The notes under the pieces: model-generated
Database searches by the model: none
The model's input: the letters and a program-made list of their open reading frames with translations, nothing else
What the model was told of the DNA's origin: nothing
Origin: Helopsaltes ochotensis
Taxonomy: Eukaryota; Chordata; Aves; Passeriformes; Locustellidae
Assembly (NCBI GenBank): GCA_013400155.1
Contig: VXBM01000428.1
Coordinates: 28,843-92,842 of the forward strand
Direction: 5' to 3'
DNA: 64,000 nucleotides
Shown here: piece after piece, positions 26,127 through 37,700 of the stretch
Position numbering within the stretch: the stretch's first letter is position 1
How the letters are laid out: every line of letters starts with the position of its first letter
Translations under genes and position numbers: made by a program

Positions 26127-26285
26127 TTTAATAATAATGCTCAGAATGTAAGTTGCTTTAATCATCTTGTCCAAGCTAATGTGAGGAACAAGAAGAAACT
26201 GAAAGAAGCTGTCTATAAAATCTCTGCTAAAGGAATTACGGATTATAAAAAAGGCTTTAGCTATGCTTTTGAACAGCTGCTAAAT
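26127..26285 (+). CDS. CACNA2D1: CACNA2D1 exon (4th): central VWA domain
   Basis: Encodes 53 residues (human 294-346), from FNNNAQNVSCFNHLVQANVR to GITDYKKGFSYAFEQLLN. The acceptor is TTTTGCAG, the donor GTAAGT, and both ends are phase 0. It supplies the Thr331-Asp332 region expected to contribute to the metal site. Asn300 with Val and Ser makes an N-glycosylation sequon where human has Asp. The human sequon at Asn324 (NNIT) is replaced by YKIS. A full donor-like GTAAGT lies inside the exon at 26148-26153, where it encodes Val-Ser; homology shows that the exon reads through it. Confidence 0.95.
26148..26153 (+). promoter_or_regulatory. CACNA2D1: Exon-internal GTAAGT, potential cryptic splice donor
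   Basis: A full donor consensus (AAT|GTAAGT) 21 bases into the fourth exon, encoding Val-Ser. The main transcript must ignore it, because the downstream 132 bases are conserved VWA sequence. Use of it would give a 21-base micro-exon. Confidence 0.5.
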
Positions 26286-27543
26286 GTAAGTATTTAGATA
26301 AGATCTCTCTGCTGTCAAGTGAAGAAGGGGAACTGGAATGTTCAAATGGCCACTGCATGCTCATTCATTATGTAACTAAGTGGTAGAAATGCACACCTAT
26401 ATTTAGCAAGTAAATTTGCCCCAACGGTGTTTTTTTTTTCATTGCAGGTTCCCCAGCAGGTTGCTAAGACTTTGGAATTAATTTGATTTTCAAGCTGTTG
26501 TACTGATTTGCTTCATTCATTCAGCTGCTGTTCCATTTAACGTGTGATTCACAGTTGACACATACTTGTGGTAGTGGTTGGCTTGACATTAATTTTAAAA
26601 TTGAAACATCAGTGTTACTGTGTTGTTATTTCAATTTTACCACATCGTCTCCTAGCAATGCTTAGTTAACCTACAATTTCACATTTATTAGAAGTCATAA
26701 ATACTTTACCATGGTTTGAGCAAGATAGAGGGGAGGAAATGAGTTAGTTAGTGGAGGAATACTAGGCACCTGATTATGCCTAAGTAGTATTCACTCACTG
26801 AGACTATTCTAATTCCTTTATCTTTCTCATGTATAAAATGAATAATTTCTTCAAAAATTAAATGCATCATTTCCACGTTTTAAATACATTTCACTTTCTA
26901 ATTTTCTCCCAGGCACTAGTTTTTGTAATAGTGAATGTTTCCCATTTATAACAAATGTTTGGGGTTTATTAGTAAATTTAAGTGGTTCTTGTAGTTATTT
27001 TAAAAAATACTTCTACTTCTCACCTTCCTGAAGTAGGCATATTATATCTTAAACCTCAGTGTAAATAAAGCCGTATCACTTTACAGCACATCAGGTATAG
27101 CTTAACAAGTGAGTATAGCTTACTGCTTTGTGGGGGGTTTTTTGTTTGTTTGGAGTTTTTCTGGTTTTCCTAATTTGCCAGATTCTCAACTTCAAGACAC
27201 TTCCCTGACATTGTAGTTTGCAGTTTGCAGTTTAAAGCTCAATCTGATGTCAAAAATTCTAACCTTGCTAAATTTGCTGAAGGAAAAGAAAATTCAGTGT
27301 TTTCATGGGAATTTTCTCAGTAGATTTTCTCAGTATTTGCATTAGCAGAGAGGAAACAAGTGGGTGTCCGCTGCCGATAGTTATATAAAAACAAAAACAA
27401 TATTTTGAAGTCTTTTAGACGTTTTGGACCAGGCTGGATGGCATTTTCCCCTTTTCTGTTGACATCTTATGCAGAGGGAACCAGGAAGACAAGAAATTTT
27501 GCCAAGTATGTTCCTCATAACATTTATATTTGCTTTAAATTAT

Positions 27544-28270
27544 TGTCTTGGTTTGAAAGACAGGTGTCTGCTAGGAAGGGCAGGGCCTCCCTTAGAATGC
27601 AGAATTCAAATCCCTCTTCCTTCAAATTATTAAAATCTTGAAAATTAAGTGGGCTCTCAGGCAAAGATATGGGGATAGGAATATTCTTACAAGGAATATT
27701 AAAAAAAATACAAATGTAGTAGTACAAACAAACAAAAAAAGTCTTAGAAACACTGACAAAGTCAGAATACAACCTGACACCCTGGTCAGGGTGTTTGGAG
27801 TAGTCCAAATAAGTTCTCCTGGACTAACAGATATGTCTGTTGGAATAGAGATGATCCTGTACAAGGGTCCAGCAGTAGCAAGATAAGTCTGGTTTTCCTC
27901 TGGGAACTGCAGTGGACAAGCAGAGTGCCTGGTGTTTCTAACTGTCACGTTTTTATCCAGGCAGAAAAGCTTGGCTCCTCCCACTGGGTGGAGCATCTCA
28001 CAATGGAATTATGTAATGTTATCAGTTATGCAGTGAGCCTTAATGGCCCATTAACAGACGATATCCCCCTGGAGGGAGGATGGGTGTGGAAGAGATAAGG
28101 AACACTGCCCCACCTGGTTGTAACAGTTGGCCCATTAACAGCAAGACTCCTGCCCCCTCCCCTCCAGAGTTATGAAATAAAGGAAAAAAACCCCCACCTC
28201 TTCAACCAGTTTCAACAGATGGCAATAGAATACATGCTTTTGGTTACATCTTGCATTGCAACCTAAGATA
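27544..28270 (-). mobile_element. Solo LTR of an avian endogenous retrovirus
   Basis: A 727-base element with no internal viral genes. The left end is TGTCTTGGTTTG and the right end AACCTAAGATA (terminal CA mutated to TA, compare AACCTAGGACA at 29-39). It is flanked on both sides by ATTAT (27539-27543 and 28271-28275), a 5-base target duplication. It resembles an LTR common in passerine genomes. The minus polarity comes from recalled features of that family (TATA and poly-A signals on the reverse strand), which are decayed here. Open frames inside it are non-coding. Confidence 0.82.
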
Positions 28271-29514
28271 ATTATGAATTACATTTGATGTAGCATCAGA
28301 TACATACTCTGTGTACAGGCAACATTAAGAAAAGCTGAACTCAGGGGAAGCCTCAAACTGGACTTTTTTGTAGGAGCAAAGTATTACTTAAAAAATAATT
28401 GGAGATCAATGTTAAAGTGGAACCGTCTCTTTTGTAGCTGGAGGCAGAAGTGTGATTAGCCTCACATGATCTCTGCAAGACTAGAAGTTATTGCTGGCCG
28501 TTGTGGATTGAACAAGGTTCTGGATTGATACTCATCCTCTCTAAATATTGCCAAATCAATTTAGCCAGAAGAGTAAATGGCTAGTGATGGGTTTAGCCCA
28601 AGACTCTGGAGACAAGACATTATAATATGAGGGTATAATACAGGTTTAAATAAATAACAAAAAATATGCTTTGGGATAGTTTGCAGTTGTATAGTTATGA
28701 ATTCAAATAGTCCAATTGCTTTAAGGTCCATATAAATGCAGCATGGCTCAAATTTTTGAAATAATTTTGTGGGTGCTGTTTCTGGATGACAATTATTTCA
28801 AACAATATTCCAGTATACCAAAGTAATGTTGGTACCATGAAAAAATTGCTGTCTGATCTGTTCCTAAATGGAAATAGACACATAAGATTTTTCAACATAA
28901 TTAATGTGATTAACAATAATTTGGATTCCGTATTTTTAATACAGCATTTTCCTATTATTTATTGTTACATTACCTTGCTTCTTTGAAAATCATAATACTT
29001 CAGCTTCAGCAGTTCAGGAGAGGTTTTTTCCCTTGTACTGTAATATCTATGTTATCTTAAAGAAAAAATAGTGAAAAATGCATTCCTAAACTGTCATGTC
29101 ACAAGATATACTTGTAACCTTCCACTTAAAGAGGTAATTTTAAAGATTTGCAACTTGTATAAAACAAAAACCATTTTAGACATAGTATATAAAGGATCAT
29201 GTCTTGCTTGCCTGTTTGAAAGAAAAAGATAAGGCCTGCATCAAATAGAAGAGAGACAAAAAATTAATACTTAGCCCAATTCCACTTGTATTCTTTTGTG
29301 ATTTAAGCTAAAAAGCTGTTTCTTGTCCTATGGAAGCCCCTGCATAGACAACACCTTCACATTGAGCTGTGGCCCATTGAGCTGTTAAGGCAAACTGTTC
29401 AGAAAATTGATGAAATTACAGCATCAGCTTTTCACAATCTGTTACGGATTCACTCCCTGAGCCAGTATCTCTCCATTTTAGACCAAAGGAGTGTGGAGAG
29501 GAGGAAGATACGTT

Positions 29515-29640
29515 TTAAATTCCTTAAAGATCATCTGGTTACAATACCCCTGCCATGGACGGGGCATCTTTCACTAGACCAGTGTACTCAGATCTGCATC
29601 CAGCTCGGCCTTAAACAGTTCCAGGGATGGGATAATATCA
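29515..29640 (-). mobile_element. CR1 LINE 3' fragment, reverse
   Basis: The + strand reads CCTTAAAGATCATCTGGTTA, then CCCCTGCCATGGACGGGGCA, TTTCACTAGACCAGTGT and GGCCTTAAACAGTTCCAGGG, the reverse complement of the CR1 end region. Confidence 0.88.
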
Positions 29641-31688
29641 TATGATTTGAGATTTTTCATTTTCAGATTTCCAATAATGTTTGGAGGCTAAAATCTCGGA
29701 TTTTTTTTTTCTTTGACATGACTTTAGTGTCTAAACAATGTAGTGTGAGTAAATGCCCTTCTGTAAGTATGAGGAGATAAGGGAATTTTTTTTTTTCTGA
29801 TACTGTGTAAGCATATGCTAAGCAAGCCATGGAAAAGGCCTACTTTCGTGAAATCAAATCCTAGCTCAAGTTCCTGTTGCCCATAGTAGTGCTTCTTCCA
29901 AAATCCCTCAAAAGTTCCATAATATGAGCAAATTTTGGTCCCCTTCCCTCTGATCTTATTTTGGTCTATATATTAAATCACTGTAAATGTAGGTGAATTT
30001 CTTTATTTATGAGGTACCCAACTCTACTTTTATTACTTTTTTAATATCAAGAGAATTGCAGCCCAAAGCAGTATCTTGCAAGTTATATCTCACAAGCAAA
30101 AAATGTTCATAAATTATTTAATTCCAACTGAGACACAGTGTGATGATGAGGTTGGAGAGAAGGTATTGATTTCAGGCGGGTTTTATATGTTGTTACATGT
30201 AAGGGAATCTTTGGGCTTGATTCCTTGGGCTTGATTTTTTTTTTCCAAAATTGTTACATTTGAAAGTAGTAATAGTGAAAAAAGAAGTAATTCCTCACTG
30301 AATATTGAACAGGAATTAGACCAGTGAGTAGAATGGAAAGTGGCAGAGGGGAGTGGGATCATCACACCTGACCTGCTGACAATCACTCTCTAGCCACAAA
30401 GAGTAGAGCGGGGGGGAACTGAGGAATTTGTAAGGACAACTATTCTATTTATCTTCATGACTGTAAATTCATACAGCAAAATTCAGCCTTGTGGAAGGAG
30501 AAGTTGAATTTGTTTCAGCGTATCTCTAAGGGTTTTACTCTGTCACATCCAACTACTCAGAAGTACCAAGGTGTGACCTACTGGGACCATTTGTATGCAA
30601 CACAAAGGGCAAGGAATGGCTGCAAAAGTAAAAAGCAATTTTTTTGGACTAGATTCTTAACTTTCAGAGAATAAAGAAAGAGGAGCCAAAATTGATGCTC
30701 ACCTCTATTGATCTGGCTGTGGAACAATGTTTTTTATTTCTTTGCAAAACACACTGCTTTTCTCAGGGGTTTTACTAGTTACTTTGATGAATCAGGAGTC
30801 AGAGGAACTTCTTAATTCTATTTCAAGCTTACTCTCCAGAAATAATGTAATGTGCTCCGTTTTTCAGCTCTGAGATGCAACATAATTGGAAAAGTAGATG
30901 ATAGAGAGATTTTAATAATCTAGGTGGTTATATCTTGGCTACAATATATTATGTAGACCTTATTCTAAAATACATTTCTAAAGATTAGCTATTTGCTTGA
31001 GAGTATTAATAGTTTAGAAAACAACATGAAAGAAATAAATATTTGGAAGATGAAGCTCATTTTAAGGAAATATGACAAAAATATTTCAAACCTTATAAGA
31101 TGGATATTCTATAGGACACTTAAATTAACAAGTTTTTATTCAAGCAGTCAGTTAGCTGGAAAGGTTTTGTGAGTAGGAGTTCAACAGAAAAAAAATAAGC
31201 ATATTCAGTAAATCATTACAGGTCTATTGTTCCCCAATTTCCACAAAGAAAGTTATGATAAGGGAAAAAAAAAAAAAACAACCAAGGATGAAAAATGAGA
31301 AGAGTAAGAATATTTAGAGATCCTCACTGTACAAGTCTCATGAAGACTGGCTGTCGAAGAACACTAGGGTTGATGTGATGAGTAAGAGCTGAAGAGTTCT
31401 CCTCATGTTTTGGAGGTGAAAGAAACTACTGAATCTCTATTCCACTCTGTTGGGCCAGATCTGAAGTGACTCATATTTAAGTATTGTGGAAGAGAAAAGT
31501 TGGTTTGGTTCATTTTATTTTATTTTTCATTCAGAAAGGGGTATTGAAGGAAAATCTAAAACATTTTTTATGTTTTGACATTACCATAGAAAAGAAGCAA
31601 GTGTATAGCTATAAAAGCCATCAGATGTAACTGGTGTTATTCCTTATAGCCTGAAATATAAAAACTCTTCTGTTTGTATCTCCTACAG

Positions 31689-31793
31689 CACAGTGTCTCC
31701 AGAGCTAACTGCAATAAGATTATTATGCTGTTTACAGATGGTGGTGAAGAAAGAGCACAAGAAATTTTCCACAAATATAATGAAGACAAAAAA
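31689..31793 (+). CDS. CACNA2D1: CACNA2D1 exon (5th): VWA metal-site aspartate
   Basis: Encodes 35 residues (human 347-381), including HSVSRANCNK, IIMLFTDGGEERAQEIF and HKYNEDKK. The acceptor is TCCTACAG and the donor GTAAGT; both ends are phase 0. The LFTDGGEE stretch is a VWA hallmark and holds Asp363, expected at the MIDAS. Human begins YNVS with a glycosylation sequon at Asn348; here it is HSVS, so the sequon is absent. A second AG five bases into the exon (CACAG) could in principle serve as an alternative acceptor, but using it would break the frame. Confidence 0.94.
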
Positions 31794-34700
31794 GTAAGTG
31801 ATATATGAAAAAATCTACTGTATTAAATACAACAGCATAAAGAGAAACATTTGAATATGGAAGTAAAAGAGGATTTGGTGTATGTATAAAGTATTTTAAA
31901 AAACCTCCACCTTATTAGTGTTGATCCTTAGTACACTTAAAGCTCTTTCAATCTATAGTATTTATTTGAAAAATCATAAGATATATTTAATGTTTTACAC
32001 ACTGTGACTCGTTGGTCTCAAGTGATGCAGAAGTATACTGTAAACCATAAAGAACTCAACTTTCTATTGATACTTTTCTTGCATTAGTGTAATCTCTGAA
32101 TTATGCAGCAGAAACATAGGTAGTTAAATGATAGGATATATATGTGAATCTCTGTCTCATCACTGCAAATATCTTAGTGCTTTTATTATTTGCCAGGAAA
32201 AGGCAAAATGAGAACTCAAGGTTAGAATCTGAATTTGAATAGATTTGGGCTGGAACAAACCCACATTTTTCCCACTGAGGCTAATTATACCTTTGAATAT
32301 CTTAGCAAGAAGTGGGATGGCTTTCTGCTGATGAAATTTGATCTCTGGTTCAAGCAGAATTATGGGTTTGACATGAGAATCCCTGGATGAGTTCTGTTGT
32401 TTAGATTAGATTGGATTATTAGCTGTGCTGGTTTTGGATTTAATTTTTGAATCTAATCAAATTTCTGGTCTGGGTTTTGCATATTTAAAGATTTAAAAAT
32501 GCTGGAGTGTGTGCATGAAATATAACAGCTTTTAAAGTTATTTCCTACTAAATTTCAGTGCAAACTATTATTTATTATTATTATTAGAACATTAATCACA
32601 TTCTAAATAGAAATAGAATATGAGCTGGATTCACACTGCAACTAAGCATTTACCTTTTCTAGTGCCTGGGGGTGTGCCTACATCTGTGGGGTTTTGTGAG
32701 TTGTTTTTTGTTTTGTTTCCAAAAAAAACAGCTAAAAGGTAGAATATGATTCATGAAGGCACTTTAACAGTTGCCATGGATGTATATGCATGAAGCAGTG
32801 GAAGTATTTTGTTGGGAATCTTCATATGTTTGAATTAATCCTTTCAAAAGTAGAGCTGGATATGCAGCTCTCAATTTGTATCTTGACCAATGGTTCAATC
32901 ACTGACCTTGAATAATCATTTTGTGGCTGCTTTACAGTAGTGCTTCACATAGAATGATATGGTGGGGTTTAGTTAATCTTTGTGTCTGAGTTGAATGTAC
33001 TTTTTAAACAGGCAATTAGAAGAGAGAATGGAAGTTGTAGCTTTTTGTGACACACATGGCTGTACTCTGAAAATATATGCAGAGATTCCTCTTCAAATTT
33101 GGATGTGGTAGCTTTTATCATGTTGCAACAACAGCCATCAGCTATGGGAAATACACCCAAAAGGGGGAAGATGTATTATTATTTATTTTTTTTTAAATTT
33201 GCTGTGTTAGGAGGAAAGTGTATTAAAATATGCAGTCCCAACAACAAAACACATTTGGAGTGCCAAGATTTGTAATCCTAATCACATCGTGCCTAAAGGT
33301 TGATTATTCTGTGAAGTATAATAAATTAAATGTAGGATTTACTAATTTTAAATGGTTATTTTACTCCATCATTTAATACTGTAAATTTTCACTGCCAAGG
33401 GCTGGGGTGGTTTTATGTATACTGTAATATATAAAATACAATACACAGTCACTTTCTTTTTAGCTCTTGTAAAGAAGGGTTTAGGGGTTTTATTGTATAT
33501 AGCAAATGTATAATGGTAATAATGGTCACTGTGTGCTAATATATTATCATAAATAATTTAATACATTGCCAATGCAATGCAAGGCACATTTTCTACACTT
33601 GTTTATGGTCTATGCATCTACAAGTTCAAATCTTAGTAAATGCTTTCATTTTGTCATGTATCTAATGAAGCACTGGGTTGCTAGATATCAGTCCTAACTG
33701 GTTTTCTCCAAGGTGACATTGTAATTGCAGTACCAACTTTATGCAGGTGTAATTTGAAGAACCATTGGATTTTCCCTTATCACTTTCAGTCAGTAACAAT
33801 CCTTGTAGTGTTGAAAGGAAATTTATGGTTGAAGAACATCTAATGAGATGGTACCAGTAAATTCTTTTTGAGGAGTCATGAAGAAATCTTCCAACATCTT
33901 TCATAACATTCTCATATTTTAAAAAATAAGATTTATACAAAATATGCTTGTGATAATGCTCTCCTTAGTAAGGCTATACCGGATTCCAAAATGATGACAT
34001 GTGAGCTCTTTTGTTTTTGCCTCACTATGTAACTTAATGTTAGTTAATTATCAGTAGAGAATAGCATTATTGGTGGACACCTTCTAACATGAAGAATACA
34101 CATACACTTTTAGTCTTGCTATGTCATAATCACAAATATTGTGTTACCTTCTTGGATTGCAGAGTAGGCTGCTTTCTTATATTAAATTATGAGACTTTAA
34201 AGAGATGTGGGTGTAGATTCTATTGTCTTTATTGCAGTTAATTTATAATTTAGTCCATAAATATCCAGTGACTTTCAGACTGTGTTGATGTTTATCATTT
34301 GTAGGGGGCCTATTCAATATAAGGTGTCAAAAAGTTTTCTGTGTTTTATGGTAGAAACAGTTCATGGTATAAATATGTATCAGCAAATATATCTCCTTGC
34401 CTGCTCTGCATTTATTTGACCACTTGTCTTTGTGCTTTGCATAAAACATACAGAAGACGGATCCTTATTGTCTTACGTCACAGTCAGTCACTTAGGCACC
34501 GCTGAGTTTTAAACTTACTTTCTTTTTCTTGCACTAACAAAAGACCATTTATTCAAATCTATTTATCCTTGTTGCCATCTTCCTGATGTAAAATTTCTTC
34601 AGCTCTATAAGTATTTTCTTTTTCATGTCAGTTAATTTGTAAATCCATACCATGAAAGAAGCTTCAGTTTCAACCCATCAAATAACGTGATTTAGTACAC

Positions 34701-37700
34701 TTGTTTGCAGTGTTGTTGGTGCAACCTTCAAGTTAAGTGAAATAATGTAATAAACACTAGAAAACTGCTAAAAAAAGCTGCCTAGAATCTAGAGGCTGAA
34801 AAGTAGTTCTTTAAAATTTGAAGTTTTAATTTGTTTGAAATAGTATACAGATATATTTAAAATAGTTTTCTGTCTGTATAAATAATTTACAATGCAAATA
34901 GGAGAGTTATTATAAAAGTTACATAACACAGATTTGGGGAGGAACATTTTATCTGTTTGAAGAGGAAAATCACAGTTGTGTTTCACCTTTGCATGCCTTT
35001 ATCCCTTTATAAAGCCAGATTTTATTGTCACATATTGCAACTGCATGCTGAGCCTGATATTTAAAAACTGGCATGTTTACCTTTATGGTGACATTTGGGG
35101 CACTCACATTAAATGTGTAAAATACCACACATGCTCTAAATTTCAGGAATGAGGGTGCTAAATTGCATTTTATTTGCACTCCTCCTACAGATGGCTTCAC
35201 TGGAGATAGCAATATAAATTAAATTGAAATGTATATCCTGTAGGCGTTTATCGTGAGAATTTTGAATTCAGGTTGAAAATAGAAAACCACAGATCCTTGG
35301 GGCAAATTTTCCCCTTGGAATCTGCATTTGGAAAGATTGCTCAACTTAATGTGAGTAGGAAAAGACCTTAAACATACCTCATGTACTTTTAGTTGTTTGG
35401 AGTTTTATAGAATGGAAGAGGTTTGTGTGGGTTGGATGAAGTGACCTGACACACAGAGGCAGGATTAGTCTGACCCCTCAGGTAGGAGCAGAACTATAAA
35501 TATGGTCTTACAGACATTCTCACAGAATTATCTGCCATAATTAGTGCAACCTCCATTTTTATAGATTTTTCTGACAGTATCATTTGAGATGAAATGATGT
35601 GCAGAGAAGTTTTCCAACAACTCAGTGCCATTAAGAATATCTGTATGTGATGGGCATAGAATTGCTACAGTGGTAGAGATGCTATGGGAGAAGACATAGC
35701 TTGCTGGAATTCCACTGGGAAGCTTACAGCTGCCACTGATTTCTTCCAAATGAGACACATTCAGCATGTCAATAGAGTGATAAAATGAAATATTTATGAG
35801 AAAGAACTTGTAAAATTTTCATTTAAAAAAAGCCCCAGGCCTCCTACTGTCATTAGCAGTGGAGGGAGCCATTTTCTTTTTTGTTTCAATCCATCCGTGC
35901 ATAACAGCAAGTCAATAAAATTAAAATCAAAACAGAGTTAATTTAGGTAATGGTGTATGCATTGTTCTAGGTGAGTGTTGGTCCTGAATTCAAAGGACCA
36001 TCGAAAAACCCGTGACATTTCCACTTTGGGGCGCCGTGGAATTCCCATCAGGGATCAGACTCACCAAATGTAACTTTATATGGTCACATACAGATCTTAA
36101 AATTGAAACAGCGTCTTTCACAACACTAGTGTCAGCTTTGAATAGAGCTGAGCAGCTGTCAGAGTGCATCCCAATGGGTTTTGTGTTTCTGAGTGTGTGG
36201 TAGACTTGTGATGCAGGATATAACACAAAGTAATTAAATTAACCGTTGAACAAAGCTTCAGCAAGCCGGTTAAACTGGCTCCCTGGCCCTTTTCCTAATC
36301 ACTTCTGCCATAAGAATGTGTCACCCTCCAGCTGTTAATTATAGTTTATTGTATGTTCCGTGATATGCACAAATGGTAAACCTAAAATATTCTGGGTGAA
36401 ACTTGGGTCAGTACTTAAAAATTCCATAATCCATTACTTTTTATTTGAAAGTAAAAAGTGGAAACTGTTATTAGAGTATTCACAGAAGAAGCATCTTATT
36501 CTAAAGGCAAATTACCTTTTCTTTTTTTACCTCTTAGTTCCACTTATTAATTAAGGGCTTGCAATATGCCTACTGTCCCAGTTTCTGGATTCCTAACATA
36601 AATTAATTCCACTACAATAATGAATTTAAATATACCATATCAGCAGTCTCCCTCCTTTGACACTCATTACCCAAATATGCTTCAGTAATAGTCAAGCTGC
36701 ACAATACTAAGCTATGTAAGTCTTGAGTCTATAAATCCATACAATAAGAGTTTGGGGGGGGAGGTTGGTGGGGTTTTTTTTCTTTTTCAGTATGACATTA
36801 GGCACACATTTTTTCCCATAAACTTAGATTTTGAGCCACAATTGTTGGTTGTGAAGCTGTGTTTCCCCACTAGGAGCCTGAGTTCAGAGTTTTTAAAGAT
36901 ACTCATTTTCAAAAATACCTATACACTGCTCTTTTAACAGTCATCTTCTCAGCTAACCTGCCAGGCTACCATGCGTGCATGCCCTGGCAATGCTCTTGGA
37001 GTACAGCAGTCTGCCCATCTTTCCTACACTATCTTTCACTGACACCTTTATCTTCGGACGTCACCAAGCCTTTCTTGGACAATTCAATAAGGAAGTAATA
37101 TCCATTATATTTCTTCTACTTTTTTCACTTTTCCATTCAGCCATCACATCCCCCGTGCTGTTCTGTGCGCGGACACCTGGGTGAGGTCGCTGCAGACTTA
37201 AAGAGGTGTGGCACAAGGTGCAGTGGGGCTGAGCGGCGTGCTTTTAGGAAATCTGCTTGCAGAACCTCTTCATGCATGTGTCTGCACACACACCTCTCTG
37301 TTGATGTGAGTGTCTCTTTATGCTGCTGTTTCATTATGACCATGATTCTGGGTTGCCACATGGCATTTTCATCTCCCGTGCAAGATAAAAATCTGGTGGA
37401 GGTGTTGAGAACTGCAGAAGACTAATGAAAGTTTTAATATAGCTTTGTTGAAAAGTAACCTTATCGGTTTTAATAAAGTCATGTGTATCTGTTACATAAA
37501 ACCCAACTGGCTGCTTGTTTCCTTCAAATTTGGCATGGAGGAGGCTATTTGATACTTCTATTTTTGTTGATCTTCAATTCCAAACACTGTAGTAATAGTG
37601 ATTGATTCAGTGCATCACATTGAGGTTGATGCTGCAGATGGCATGAAATGATTAATCAAGGCAACAAGGATAGAATATCAGTTAATATGGAAAGCACATT

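Larger units (their letters stand above)
26286..31688 (+). other. CACNA2D1: CACNA2D1 intron between 4th and 5th exons
   Basis: 5403-base intron, GTAAGT to CTACAG. It holds a solo LTR (27544-28270), a reverse CR1 fragment (29515-29640) and short A or T runs. Nothing else is recognisable. Confidence 0.88.

Noticed and set aside
27524..27996. Reverse open frames of 94 and 124 codons
   Set aside because: They lie inside the solo LTR and its flank, and match no viral or host protein I recognise; LTRs normally do not encode proteins.
35405..35440. CR1-like tail (TATAGAATGGAAGAGGTTTG)
   Set aside because: Only about 30 bases resemble the CR1 end; too little to call.
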